The notes beneath the pieces were generated by a model. The model was given only the letters and a program-made list of their open reading frames with translations. It searched no databases and was not told where the DNA came from. Positions 53,286 to 62,819 of a stretch of DNA of 64,000 bases are shown piece after piece. Each line of letters begins with the position of its first letter. The first letter of the stretch is position 1. Source of the DNA: Thermogutta sp039793925 (lineage in GTDB: Bacteria; Planctomycetota; Planctomycetia; Pirellulales; Thermoguttaceae); contig NZ_JBAMME010000289.1 of NCBI RefSeq assembly GCF_039793925.1, positions 30,037-94,036 on the forward strand, written 5' to 3'. The position numbers were made by a program, and so were the translations under genes.

Positions 53286-55454
53286 TTAAGCAGCCCGACG
53301 GAGGGCAGGGCTCTCGGGCTGACCATGCGGACGATAATGCGGAACGATCTGCTGAAGTTCGGTGATGATCTGGCGGTCATCCACCTCCAAAAGCCGTGAT
53401 AGCCGGTCTATTGCGCGGAGGATTGCCTCCCGATTCACACGGGGACTGACGGCCACGCGGATCTTGTCATGCCGTGTGGGGATGGTTCTCTCGTCGGCAG
53501 CCTGAAGCTCTTCCAAGAGCTTCTCACCCGGCCGAAGACCGATCACTTCAATTTCGATATCCCGACCGACTTCCAATCCGGAAAGTCGAATCATGTCCAC
53601 TGCCAGGTCTATGATCCGCACCGGTTCGCCCATGTCGAGAACCATGATCTGGCCGCTTTCCCCGATGACGCCCGCCTGAATAACCAGACCGGCGGCTTCG
53701 GGGATTGTCATAAAGAAACGCTCCATGCGGGGATCGGTGACGGTCACGGGACCGCCTTCCGCGATCTGCTGCCGAAAAATCTGCACCACACTGCCCGCCG
53801 AATCCAGCACATTCCCGAAGCGAACCGTCACAAATCGGCAGGCTGACACTTCGCGCATGGATTGCACGTACATTTCCGCCACGCGCTTGCAGGCCCCCAT
53901 CACACTCGTGGGATTGACCGCTTTATCGGTGGAAATCATCACGAACGATTCGGCCCCGTATTGATGGGCAAGATCCGCCACATTTCGCGTGGCGAAGATA
54001 ATGTTTTTGACTGCTTCGCCAGGATGCGTTTCCAGCAAAGGTACGTGTTTATAGGCCGCTGCGTGGAACACGACATCCGGTCGATATTGGGCAAAGAGAT
54101 TGTCCATTCGTCGAAAATCGAGAACGTCGGCCAACAGCACAGCGAGCTGGGTACGCCGGGCACTTTCTGTGGTGCCCGCCAGTTGTCGCAGTTCACGTTC
54201 GAGGAAAAACTGTCCTGTCTCACTGCGGTCCACCAGAACGAGGCACCGCGGACGAAACCGAACGAGTTGCCTTGCGATTTCTGACCCAATACTGCCTGCA
54301 CTACCTGTCACCAGGAGCACACGATCTTCCAACCAGTGCCGTAAGTTTTCCCACTCCAGAGCAACCGGATCGCGGCGGAGAAGGTCGGTGATGGCAATGG
54401 GCCGGGGCTGAACCGCAACCCGCCCAGAAAGAAGTTGCTCGTAACTGGGGAGGACCTGGACGTGAATTCCGGATTCCCTCGCTTCTTCCATCAACCGGCG
54501 AATTTCACGCCCGCTCAGTGAGCCGCCCGCCAGAAAGATGTCCTTGACACCGAGTCTTCGGGCCAATTCACAGGTCTGCTCCAGAGTTCCGATCACGGGC
54601 ACCCCGCCGATGCGCGTTCCGACCCGTCCTGCCTGTCGATCAATAAAGCCCACCACACGATAGCGGCAGGAAGAATGCCGGTTGATTGCCCGGAGGAGGT
54701 CCTCCCCCGCCTCATCAGCGCCCACGATAAAAACCGGCGGATCATTGCTGAAGAAATTCTGCCAGGTCCGATCGCGTATTGCCCGCACGATTGCCCGGAC
54801 TCCACCAAGAATGAGCAGGGTGGTTCCCCAATCAATGAGGAGAATTCCCCGTGGCACCATCCGGGGCGGCAGGAGAAAACGGTCGAAAATGACGACCGCC
54901 GCCAGGGCGGCCGTGCTCGCTTCGACCAGCACCAGAAGATCATAAAAGCTGAGAAACCTTGTCCAGCTTCTGTGAACCCCAAAACTTACAAAGACGAGCA
55001 ACTTAATGGCAACCACATAGGGAAGCGTCGTCCAAAACCAGCGCTGCACTTCTCCCTGGCCCAGGCCATCAAATCGTAGGTGAAAGGCACACAGGTAGCT
55101 TGCCACCAGACCCACGATGAGCACGCCAACACCAACCAACCCTTTTCCCCAGCCCACCGGCGCTGCAGGACGGCTGGTCAAAAAGTGAATTCGCCAAAAA
55201 GTTCCCAAGCCCTTTTCACAAAGGAGGCAGCAGGCTTTCTGGATTGCGTTCCGGACTTTTCCGCGGCCACCATTGGACTTTTCAGAGCTCAAGTTCGCGC
55301 AGACCGCCGGCGCCACCGGCTGAGATGCACTTTCTTCCACGGTTGAGCAACTCGCCCCTTCCTCCGCGCGAACAACTCGCAGGTCCGGCGCTCGGCTGGA
55401 GGGCGCAATGCTGCGATTCTTATCAGATCCAAAACCAGTTCCGGAAATAGTCAC
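53286..55454 (-). CDS. Nucleotide-sugar 4,6-dehydratase, WbpM/CapD type
   Basis: 722 residues, GTG start with GGAGG five bases ahead. An unusual N-terminal extension of about 100 residues precedes four helices (about 115-280, GVGVLIVGLVASYLCAF being the first). A CoA-binding-like domain follows (FIVGADEAGEDLLRA). The C-terminal dehydratase has LVTGSAGSIGSEIARQL as NAD motif and STDKAVNPTSVMGACKR, where the usual Tyr of Y-x-x-x-K is Met, as in WbpM and FlaA1-type enzymes. It converts UDP-GlcNAc to a 4-keto-6-deoxy sugar for polymer repeat units. It is the only sugar-modifying enzyme in this locus. Confidence 0.9.
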   Translation of the reverse strand: MTISGTGFGSDKNRSIAPSSRAPDLRVVRAEEGASCSTVEESASQPVAPAVCANLSSEKSNGGRGKVRNAIQKACCLLCEKGLGTFWRIHFLTSRPAAPVGWGKGLVGVGVLIVGLVASYLCAFHLRFDGLGQGEVQRWFWTTLPYVVAIKLLVFVSFGVHRSWTRFLSFYDLLVLVEASTAALAAVVIFDRFLLPPRMVPRGILLIDWGTTLLILGGVRAIVRAIRDRTWQNFFSNDPPVFIVGADEAGEDLLRAINRHSSCRYRVVGFIDRQAGRVGTRIGGVPVIGTLEQTCELARRLGVKDIFLAGGSLSGREIRRLMEEARESGIHVQVLPSYEQLLSGRVAVQPRPIAITDLLRRDPVALEWENLRHWLEDRVLLVTGSAGSIGSEIARQLVRFRPRCLVLVDRSETGQFFLERELRQLAGTTESARRTQLAVLLADVLDFRRMDNLFAQYRPDVVFHAAAYKHVPLLETHPGEAVKNIIFATRNVADLAHQYGAESFVMISTDKAVNPTSVMGACKRVAEMYVQSMREVSACRFVTVRFGNVLDSAGSVVQIFRQQIAEGGPVTVTDPRMERFFMTIPEAAGLVIQAGVIGESGQIMVLDMGEPVRIIDLAVDMIRLSGLEVGRDIEIEVIGLRPGEKLLEELQAADERTIPTRHDKIRVAVSPRVNREAILRAIDRLSRLLEVDDRQIITELQQIVPHYRPHGQPESPALRRAA

Positions 55455-55565
55455 GGCAACCTCCGCTGCTGCCGATATGACGGGACATCCTTTTCCCGGG
55501 TTAATCCATATCCGAAGTCGCCTGCCGGAACAAGGGCGATTGCATAGAGCTGTCTTTTTGCAAGT

Positions 55566-58484
55566 TCAACGATTTGTCACGGAAACGCCGGACGACGCGG
55601 CATGCCCACCGGGCACACGCGCCAGTTGCTCCTCCTCCAGGCGCTTGCTTGCTACGTCCTGGAGCCTCTTCTGGAGGGCACGATGTCCCGGGCGCCGCTG
55701 CACGCACCACCGGAGATGTTCTTCCGCCTCAGCGTACATTCCCGCCTTTTCCAGACTGATCGCCAGGTAATACCGCGCTCGATAACTGACGGGATTGGCA
55801 CGCACCGCCTCCCGGGCACAGGCAATAGCCTGTTCTTCGTTGCCTGCATCCTGGAACAGAAAGTACGCCTCCAACCAGAGACTGCTCCGTTCTTCCGCAG
55901 GAACTTCATCTCTGGAGAGCGCCGCCCGGAGTGCCAAAGCGTAAGTCCGCTGAAGCCGCGTCAACATCTCCGGAGGATATCGCTTTCGGTAAAGCCGATA
56001 CATCAACCTCAGCGATTCCAAATCCGGTTCAAACGTGTCCAGAAGAAACGCAATCTCCTGATCGAGTAGCTCCGGTGGAGATCGCCCCACAAGAAAGCGC
56101 AGGAGGCGGTCCCGATACCATGGGCCGCAGGCAAACGCCTTTCGCCACAGGACAAAGCCGTGCTCGAGCCGCCCCATAAAGGCAAGCTCGGCCCCAATAC
56201 GAAAGAGCAGGTCACCGTCATTGGGACGGACTGCCAGTGCCTGCTTGTACCAGGTGAGAAGCGTTCCTTCGGATTCCCCACGCAAAAAAGACGTTTGTCC
56301 GAGAATGAAGTAGGCCTCCGCCTGAAGGGGACATAACCGGCAGGCAATCAGCGATTCCTCAGATGCCCTATCCAGCAATTCCACATGATCCCCAAAGGCA
56401 GCCCGCAACCACGACCTCAACTCCTCAACGGAGGCAAAACCTGCATGAAGTGCCGCATCGCGAATCTGGGAGAGGGGCATCGGATTGGCAGAGTATAACT
56501 GCTTGAGATGGAACAACCGAAGATACGCCTTGGCCAGTCGCAAATGAGCTTCCGAACGTTTCGGATCGTAGCGCACCACATCCTGAAGATAGCGGATCAT
56601 CTCCCGTTCTTTCTCAGCGGCCTCCTTGAATTGCCCGGCGATAGCTTCTGGGGAGGATTGCGTTTCCACAAAAGAGACCGATGTGGCCGCGTCCGTCTGT
56701 TCACTGTTTTCGACGTCTTCATCCTGTTGGTCGTCCGAACTCGGTGTCGACTCGGCTAGCGCATTCTTCCCGGCCAGTTCGCACATCTCCCAGTTCTGCA
56801 CCGTCGTCATGTTGGTTTCACCCTGAAACAATTCCTCAACGTCACCGACCTGCCGGTAGAGGATGAGATACCGATGCCAGGCTAGCTCAGCAAACCCCGC
56901 TTTATATCGTTCCGTCACAAGTGGAACTTCAACCGGCAAAGACAACATTACCGCCAGTGATAACGCAAAAGCAGGCACAACGGTGCGGGATTTTCCAATC
57001 TGGGCTGGCTCCGCAAAGGAGGACAACTCCGAAAAACGCGTTTGTGAAACCTCCGCACATGCCGGGGCAATTTGCGCCAGTCTCGCAAGACATCCGGCCA
57101 GCACGCTGACCACACCGGCGAGCGCCGGATTATACCAGACGTAGTCCACCAGCCCGTGGAGAGTGAATGCCAGCAATCCTGCTGCAACAACGGCCGCCGC
57201 CGTGCGATGCCGTGAATCGCTGGCCTGGGCCACGGCGATCCATGTCCATCGGCCAAGCAGGATCAATCCGGCCAGCAAAAGCAGAAAGCCGGGCAGGCCG
57301 GTTTCCAGCAGGATTTGAAGAAAACCATTTTCAGCGTGCGTGTAATAGTGGGCGCTGTACCGTGCGCTCTGATAGTGGGGATGGACTACCGAAAAACTCC
57401 CGATTCCACTCCCAGCTATCCAAAAATCCCGAGCAGCGCGCCACGTGTTCTGCCATACATGCGTCCTCGCCTGGGCTGAATCGATCTCCGACCACTGTAA
57501 CCGGAACACCCCTTCCCATCGTGCGGTCACTGTTTGCGGCCCCACAATGGCAATCGCCGGCGCTACCACTGCCAGCCCGATAAGTACGATCCCGATCCAC
57601 CGACCGCGAACGTTTCCCCCCCCAGCGAGGACACCCCCCGCTACCAGCGCTGCTACCAGTGATGCGGTAATGCCCCCCCGCGAAAATGACAGCAGTAGCG
57701 CCACCACCACGACCGGTAGTGCCATCCAGCACAGGACATTCTGCTCCACGCCCGAACTGGTCGCAAAGCCGCCGGTCGAATGGGAACGCTTCGCCCGATC
57801 GGCAGGGCGTCTGAAAAGCAACCACCATAACAGAGGTCCGATCCCCAGCGCGACGAACTCGGCAAAATGATTGCGATTGACAAAACTCCCTTTAACCGCA
57901 TCCCGAGTATGTGCAAACGGATGCTCGTAAATCCAAAAGAATTTTCCATTCGCAAAAAGATATTGCAGCAACCCGAATACAGCAACTGCAACTATTCCCA
58001 GAGCTATAGACCGCAGATAGCGCTCCACATGTTCTATTCTCCGAACGCGATAAACCACGGTCACAAACAATAAGCTGTATGCGATCCACAGTCCCAAACC
58101 GAGGCGTGTCTCCTGCGGCGTCAGACTGATGACATGCCACTCGCCCAGCATTGAAGCCGTCTCAGGGGTCTGCCAGGCGGGGAGAAACTGATCCCTTTGT
58201 GGGGAAAGCACGTGTAACCACCCGACTGGTAGAGGACAGAGCTGAACGACACCCAGCAAAACCCCGCCGAGGAGCACCCATTCTGCACCACCCAGATGAA
58301 CCGACCGTCTGGATAGGATGGCATCGATGGCAACCAGGATCGCCCCGGTCATAGCGGTGGCCAGCAGCGCGGCCTCCGCCCACGGGCTCCGCCCGCCAAG
58401 CAGGAGGACCGTCAGCGCGAGCCCACCAACCAACACACCGTCTATCGTACGGTGGATCAAAGAGGAGGCCGCTTTATCACGCAT
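55566..58484 (-). CDS. O-antigen ligase/polymerase family protein with TPR C-terminus
   Basis: About 972 residues from the ATG at 58484; a TTG at 58514 is possible, and neither has a good ribosome binding site. About twelve helices cover residues 15-520, with the Wzy_C/O-antigen ligase core GSFVNRNHFAEFVALGIGP and, later, the periplasmic AHYYTHAENGFLQILLETGL. A long soluble C-terminal part (about 560-972) contains TPR-like helical repeats such as SEAHLRLAKAYLRLF, AEAYFILGQTSFLRG and EEQAIACAREAVRANP. It probably polymerises or ligates lipid-linked repeats, with the repeats as a scaffold. Confidence 0.82.
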   Translation of the reverse strand: MRDKAASSLIHRTIDGVLVGGLALTVLLLGGRSPWAEAALLATAMTGAILVAIDAILSRRSVHLGGAEWVLLGGVLLGVVQLCPLPVGWLHVLSPQRDQFLPAWQTPETASMLGEWHVISLTPQETRLGLGLWIAYSLLFVTVVYRVRRIEHVERYLRSIALGIVAVAVFGLLQYLFANGKFFWIYEHPFAHTRDAVKGSFVNRNHFAEFVALGIGPLLWWLLFRRPADRAKRSHSTGGFATSSGVEQNVLCWMALPVVVVALLLSFSRGGITASLVAALVAGGVLAGGGNVRGRWIGIVLIGLAVVAPAIAIVGPQTVTARWEGVFRLQWSEIDSAQARTHVWQNTWRAARDFWIAGSGIGSFSVVHPHYQSARYSAHYYTHAENGFLQILLETGLPGFLLLLAGLILLGRWTWIAVAQASDSRHRTAAAVVAAGLLAFTLHGLVDYVWYNPALAGVVSVLAGCLARLAQIAPACAEVSQTRFSELSSFAEPAQIGKSRTVVPAFALSLAVMLSLPVEVPLVTERYKAGFAELAWHRYLILYRQVGDVEELFQGETNMTTVQNWEMCELAGKNALAESTPSSDDQQDEDVENSEQTDAATSVSFVETQSSPEAIAGQFKEAAEKEREMIRYLQDVVRYDPKRSEAHLRLAKAYLRLFHLKQLYSANPMPLSQIRDAALHAGFASVEELRSWLRAAFGDHVELLDRASEESLIACRLCPLQAEAYFILGQTSFLRGESEGTLLTWYKQALAVRPNDGDLLFRIGAELAFMGRLEHGFVLWRKAFACGPWYRDRLLRFLVGRSPPELLDQEIAFLLDTFEPDLESLRLMYRLYRKRYPPEMLTRLQRTYALALRAALSRDEVPAEERSSLWLEAYFLFQDAGNEEQAIACAREAVRANPVSYRARYYLAISLEKAGMYAEAEEHLRWCVQRRPGHRALQKRLQDVASKRLEEEQLARVPGGHAASSGVSVTNR

Positions 58485-58635
58485 GGGCAAACCATGGTCT
58501 TTTATCCATGTCAAGCAAATTGCCGTTACTTATATTCACATAAACGCATATATAAACACGTGATCGAAAGAAACCTGTGCTGTTCGTGTTAGTTTACTGT
58601 CGCATCTCTGCGCCTAACGCCGTCGGCATGGTGAC

Positions 58636-60918
58636 TCACGCAACCCGCCGTGGCACGATGCGGTCCGGTGCGGCGATCGACTCCGCGATCTCCGCAATCT
58701 CCGTTTCTTCGTGACTCTCGTCGGCCTGGCCGTAATAATCGCCTGAATAACCGCTGTAATCCTTTTCTTTCTCGTTGGATAGTCTGTTAATGACAATGCC
58801 CAGTAAGGGAATTTTCAAGAAAGCCAGGTATTCCGTGGCTCTGATGACGGCACGGCGTTTGTTTTTATCGGGCTGCAGAACCAGGATGATGCCATCTGCG
58901 AGACGTCCCCAAATGGCGGTATCGCTGGCAAGAGGCGCGGGAGGACTATCGATGATCACCTGATCATAGTGCTCGACAGCCCAATTGAGCAGCTCTGCCG
59001 TGCGCGGCCCGGCGAGCAGCTCAGCAGGATTGCCCGGCCGACGTCCACACGGAAGGACATCCAGATCTGGCACGATATTCGTTTTCAGGCGGGCTTGAAC
59101 GGCCTCGGCGATGGGGGCCGTGTCGCGGAGCACCTCAGAGATGCCTGGTTCACCCCGCAAGCCGAGAAGCTGGGTGAGGCCGGGACGCCGCAAATCTCCG
59201 TCTATCAGCAAGGTGCGTTTTCCCACATGCGCGTAGGTGATAGCAAGATTGGCCGAAATGGTGGATTTGCCGTCACCCGGCTGGGTGCTCGTGATGACAA
59301 TCGTGTCTCCTGGCTGATCGCTCAGTGCGAGGGCTGTCCTCAGCGTGCGGAAGCTCTCGCTGATCGCGCTGTTGGGATCCGCCACCACCTCAAGGACCTC
59401 GACACCGTTCCCCTCGCGAGGAGGCATTTCCCGGATGATGCTGAGCACCGGTGCACGAAGCTGCCACTGAATCTCTTCTACGCTTCGGAATCGATCGTCG
59501 AGCACATCCATCACGTACACAACAAACATGCCCAGCGTCAGGCCTCCCAGAATCACCATGATCAAAACCCGCGGAAAGTTGGGCGATACCGGCGAATGGT
59601 TTTCTCTGGGCTCGGTGATCACCGAAGCCCGCAGATCCCCGGCAAGATCGAGATTCGTGATCCGCCGCACCAGGCCGCCGTAGAGCTCGCGCAATCCTGT
59701 AATGTCGTTTTTGAGCATCTCCAATTGCGCAAGGCCTCCTGCAAGATTGGCCGCCTCCTGCCTCGCCAATTCGTACTGAGCTTGAAGTGACATTTCTTTC
59801 TGCCACAGTTCGTTCACCCGTTGACGAAGCGTTCCCAATAGCATCTGGCTGAGTTCCGGGATATTCAAATTGTCGAGTCGTGCCCGAAGGCGATCCTGAT
59901 AGGCCAGAAGAAATGCTTCGTTTGCCGCAATTCGTTGCTGGACCGCTTGAACCCGCGGATGATTATTCCCAAATTCCTGAAGCAGACGTGCCAGCTCCAC
60001 GCGGTCTTCGACCACTTTCCTTTCGACTTCCAGCCGGGCGGCTGTCTCTTCCCGGCTGAATCCCAACACACCAAGGAGAATCTGCTGACCAATAATGTCA
60101 TTCGCCGCAAAAAGATACTGGCGAATATCCGCCCCCTGCCGGACCGCGTTTTCCAACGCCTCAAGCGAGGCAGCCAGTTGCACCCGTTCTTTTTGCACTT
60201 CGACGAGCGCCTCATTGAATGCTTTGGCCCTTTCCACAAGAGGGTGAACGGTCTGTGAATTGACCCCCACATCCAGGGCCCCGATCTGCTGGCTCAATTG
60301 CTGTAGGGCCTGCTCCTTCTCGCTTAGCCGCGCGGCTATATCATCTTTTTCTGTAGTCAGAATGCGAATGATTTCGGCAGTTGTCCCCTGGGTTGTGTTT
60401 CGCATGAAATCCAGATAGGACTGGACCACAGCGCTCACAACCCGCGCAGCCACGCCGGGATCTTTCGATCGATATTCCACAGTCATGATATTCGTGCGAT
60501 ACACCGCGCTCGCCGAAAGGTTCCGCCGCAATCCCTCCACCCAGGTTTCGGGTTTGTCCATATTCAAATCGACGGCCAGATCATCGCGCGACAACTTCTG
60601 GATCGCTCCTTCCAGCACCTTGGCACTTGTGATGAGATTGACAAACGTGGGAATGAGGCTGTTTTCGCGACTGCCCTGCGCTTCGATTGTCGGTGAAAGG
60701 GCGTTATCTCCCGTTTGAAGAATAAGTAATTCGGCTTTTGAAGAGTAAATCCTGGGTGCTGTTGCATAATACAACGCGCCGAGAAGCGCAACCGCCAGAA
60801 AAGCCCCCAGCATCACCTGCCAGCGGCGCCTGATCGCTACAAGGAACTGGGCGATCGCGTGCAGAATGTGAGACGCCGAGTCCGGCACCGCCCATTGTAT
60901 CCATGAGCTTTCGTTCAT
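58636..60918 (-). CDS. Polysaccharide co-polymerase/tyrosine autokinase (Wzc-type BY-kinase)
   Basis: 760 residues. A Wzz domain with helices at about 33-52 and 450-469 brackets a long periplasmic coiled coil (about 185-420). The cytoplasmic kinase has Walker A (STQPGDGKST, K551), Walker A' (TLLIDGDLRRPG, 569-580) and Walker B-like VIIDSPP (654-660). It ends with a Tyr-rich tail, YSGYSGDYY (721-729: Y721, Y724, Y728, Y729), followed by a charged end. This is the complete BY-kinase plan, controlling chain length and export with the Wza-like lipoprotein. The Tyr cluster is placed about 32 residues from the C-terminus. A 263-base leader with two hairpins separates it from the Wza gene. Confidence 0.93.
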   Translation of the reverse strand: MNESSWIQWAVPDSASHILHAIAQFLVAIRRRWQVMLGAFLAVALLGALYYATAPRIYSSKAELLILQTGDNALSPTIEAQGSRENSLIPTFVNLITSAKVLEGAIQKLSRDDLAVDLNMDKPETWVEGLRRNLSASAVYRTNIMTVEYRSKDPGVAARVVSAVVQSYLDFMRNTTQGTTAEIIRILTTEKDDIAARLSEKEQALQQLSQQIGALDVGVNSQTVHPLVERAKAFNEALVEVQKERVQLAASLEALENAVRQGADIRQYLFAANDIIGQQILLGVLGFSREETAARLEVERKVVEDRVELARLLQEFGNNHPRVQAVQQRIAANEAFLLAYQDRLRARLDNLNIPELSQMLLGTLRQRVNELWQKEMSLQAQYELARQEAANLAGGLAQLEMLKNDITGLRELYGGLVRRITNLDLAGDLRASVITEPRENHSPVSPNFPRVLIMVILGGLTLGMFVVYVMDVLDDRFRSVEEIQWQLRAPVLSIIREMPPREGNGVEVLEVVADPNSAISESFRTLRTALALSDQPGDTIVITSTQPGDGKSTISANLAITYAHVGKRTLLIDGDLRRPGLTQLLGLRGEPGISEVLRDTAPIAEAVQARLKTNIVPDLDVLPCGRRPGNPAELLAGPRTAELLNWAVEHYDQVIIDSPPAPLASDTAIWGRLADGIILVLQPDKNKRRAVIRATEYLAFLKIPLLGIVINRLSNEKEKDYSGYSGDYYGQADESHEETEIAEIAESIAAPDRIVPRRVA

Positions 60919-61181
60919 AGGCTCTTTTAACTTCCAAAACCGAAGGTTAACGCTGTGTTCTATAAGACGCCTGAGTTTTACGCGATGTCGGGTCCTGGAA
61001 AAACATTCAGGACTTCAGCGCGCCCGGACAAAAATCTTCCTTTGTCCGGATCAAATTGTCACATGCTCATAGACTTGTTCAAAAGTGCATTGAAATTCCC
61101 TGGGAACGAACGCTGCCCACTGGCATGCGTCTTTATCAATCAACTTTCTGGGATAGGGGCAGTCGTTTCCTGTTTAACCAC
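60919..61181. other. Structured intercistronic region between export lipoprotein and autokinase genes
   Basis: There is no open frame. It contains a 9-bp perfect hairpin (61024-61049, CCGGACAAA / TTTGTCCGG, 8-base loop) and a 6-bp one (60992-61013, GTCCTG / CAGGAC). Neither is followed by a T-tract on the minus strand, so simple termination is unlikely; they may mark processing, attenuation or protein binding. Confidence 0.5.
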
Positions 61182-62330
61182 TCAATTCAGTGGAACGGTT
61201 CCACCGACGTGGACGAAACCTTTGAGCAGGTTGTAAATAAAGGTTCCAAACGTCTCCTCCACGGTGATGACATCCCCAGGAGCAATGCGAAGGTTTTCTG
61301 CCGGATTCTTGGCTGCCGTGCGGAGGTTCGCGCGAATGAGCACAGGTTCGCTGCGTCCCCGTATTTGCCGCACGATCCAGACCTTGTCCGCCAGCGGATT
61401 AGAGCATCCCCCGGCCAGCGCAATAACGTCCAGTAGCCGCAGATCCTCCGCCGCCGGGAAAGCATACATGCCTGGTTTGTTGACAAGCCCATCAACGTAG
61501 ATGGGATCAAGTTTCCGTAGTGGCACAAACACCACGTCCCCGTCTTGAAGCCGATATTCCTGGAGGGACTGATTATTTTGCCCAACAGATCGCAGATCCA
61601 CCTTGATGGATTCCCCTGGCGCAGATCGCTCAGTCAAAGAGGTGAGCTGGCCTGGAGCGTTTTCAGCATTGGAATCGAGTGTCGGCTGAACCGACTCGCG
61701 GAAACCTGAACGGCGGATTTCCACGACGGGGTCCGCATCATTTTTCAACCCCTCTGCCTGAACCAGAGCCGTCAGGAGGTCCGCTTGGGCAGCCGGGATG
61801 TTGTAAACCCCGGGCTTTGCGACCGCTCCCGCTACGGTGATCCGGTAGGTCCGCGACTGCACACGCTTGATCGTGACCGTCGGCCGACGGTAAACGTCCC
61901 GCTCAATGGCTGCCTGGGCAATGGCCCTCTCTGCATCCGGCAAACGCAGGCCGCCGACCGCCACTTTCCCGATTGGGGGAACCTGCACGTTTCCCTGATC
62001 GTCTACCCGACAGGAGATACCCACATCTTTGGTATCCAGACCGGTGAGGACACTCACCTCCAACAGATCGCCCGGCATAATAACGTCGCTTGGTGCCTGG
62101 TCACTTGCCAACTGTGGCAAGGCCACGTCGCGAACATCGGTCACGGGTGGGGGTTGAAATTCCACCGGAAGGGCCCGCGCTTTGTACACCATCCGGGATG
62201 CGCAACCGGCGCAGAGGAGCCCAAGCATGAAAATAACCCAACTCCGCCCAAAATGCCCAAACGCCCCTTCCAAGGCGGGTAATTGGAAACGAATGGCCGC
62301 CATCAGTCGCTGAGCGCAGTCATCTCGCAT
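61182..62330 (-). CDS. Polysaccharide export lipoprotein (Wza/OtnA-like, SLBB)
   Basis: About 382 residues from the ATG at 62330; frames extend up to 62477 with further in-frame starts, so the start is uncertain. A lipobox LLCAGC (Cys about residue 43) marks an outer-membrane lipoprotein. The Poly_export domain follows (MPGDLLEVSVLTGLD, VPPIGKVAVGGLRLPDAE), then SLBB-like parts (YRITVAGAVAKPGVYNIP and YVDGLVNKPGMYAFP). It would form the outer-membrane exit for the polymer. It is the first gene of the export locus, and all following genes share its strand. Confidence 0.9.
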   Translation of the reverse strand: MRDDCAQRLMAAIRFQLPALEGAFGHFGRSWVIFMLGLLCAGCASRMVYKARALPVEFQPPPVTDVRDVALPQLASDQAPSDVIMPGDLLEVSVLTGLDTKDVGISCRVDDQGNVQVPPIGKVAVGGLRLPDAERAIAQAAIERDVYRRPTVTIKRVQSRTYRITVAGAVAKPGVYNIPAAQADLLTALVQAEGLKNDADPVVEIRRSGFRESVQPTLDSNAENAPGQLTSLTERSAPGESIKVDLRSVGQNNQSLQEYRLQDGDVVFVPLRKLDPIYVDGLVNKPGMYAFPAAEDLRLLDVIALAGGCSNPLADKVWIVRQIRGRSEPVLIRANLRTAAKNPAENLRIAPGDVITVEETFGTFIYNLLKGFVHVGGTVPLN

Positions 62331-62477
62331 GGGGTACCACCAGTGGCGTCGGGGAGACCTCTCCTGTTCCATGGGGTCAGAAAAAACGCAGCCCGGGCGG
62401 GCTTTCCAATTTCTCGGGAAAGTTCCCGATACGTGCATGCGCCTGGAGCATTCGGCACATGAGACCGGAGTCCTCAT

Positions 62478-62819
62478 GACCCCGCGCGAGGGGGTAGATA
62501 CCCAAAAAGGTGCCCTACCGTCAACAGCAAAAACGGCTCTCCGGGACCAAGAGAAACTGGAGAAACTACGGTATTCTCAGGGCCCATACTCAGACACCAC
62601 AGTTGCCAAGATCTCCCCGTCGCCGGTAAGCTTACGGTTTAAGGAAATCAAGTCACAAGGAGTTCCCTCGATACCTTCCATAAGGCAGATTTTGTTTCGT
62701 ATTTGGGGCCGGAAAGCAAATCCGGCGGGAAAAAGAGGCGGCTGGAGGAGACAAATCCACCCCCGCCGCGTGACGGAGCTTCGTGCTTGGGCAACGGATT
62801 GAAAGAAGGAGGAAACTGA
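62478..62819. promoter_or_regulatory. Divergent intergenic region before the export locus and sugar isomerase
   Basis: No gene is supported. For the minus strand a weak pair is TTGACG, 18 bases, TATCTA near 62530. For the plus strand only the strong ribosome binding site AAGGAGG ahead of 62820 is clear. Confidence 0.35.
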
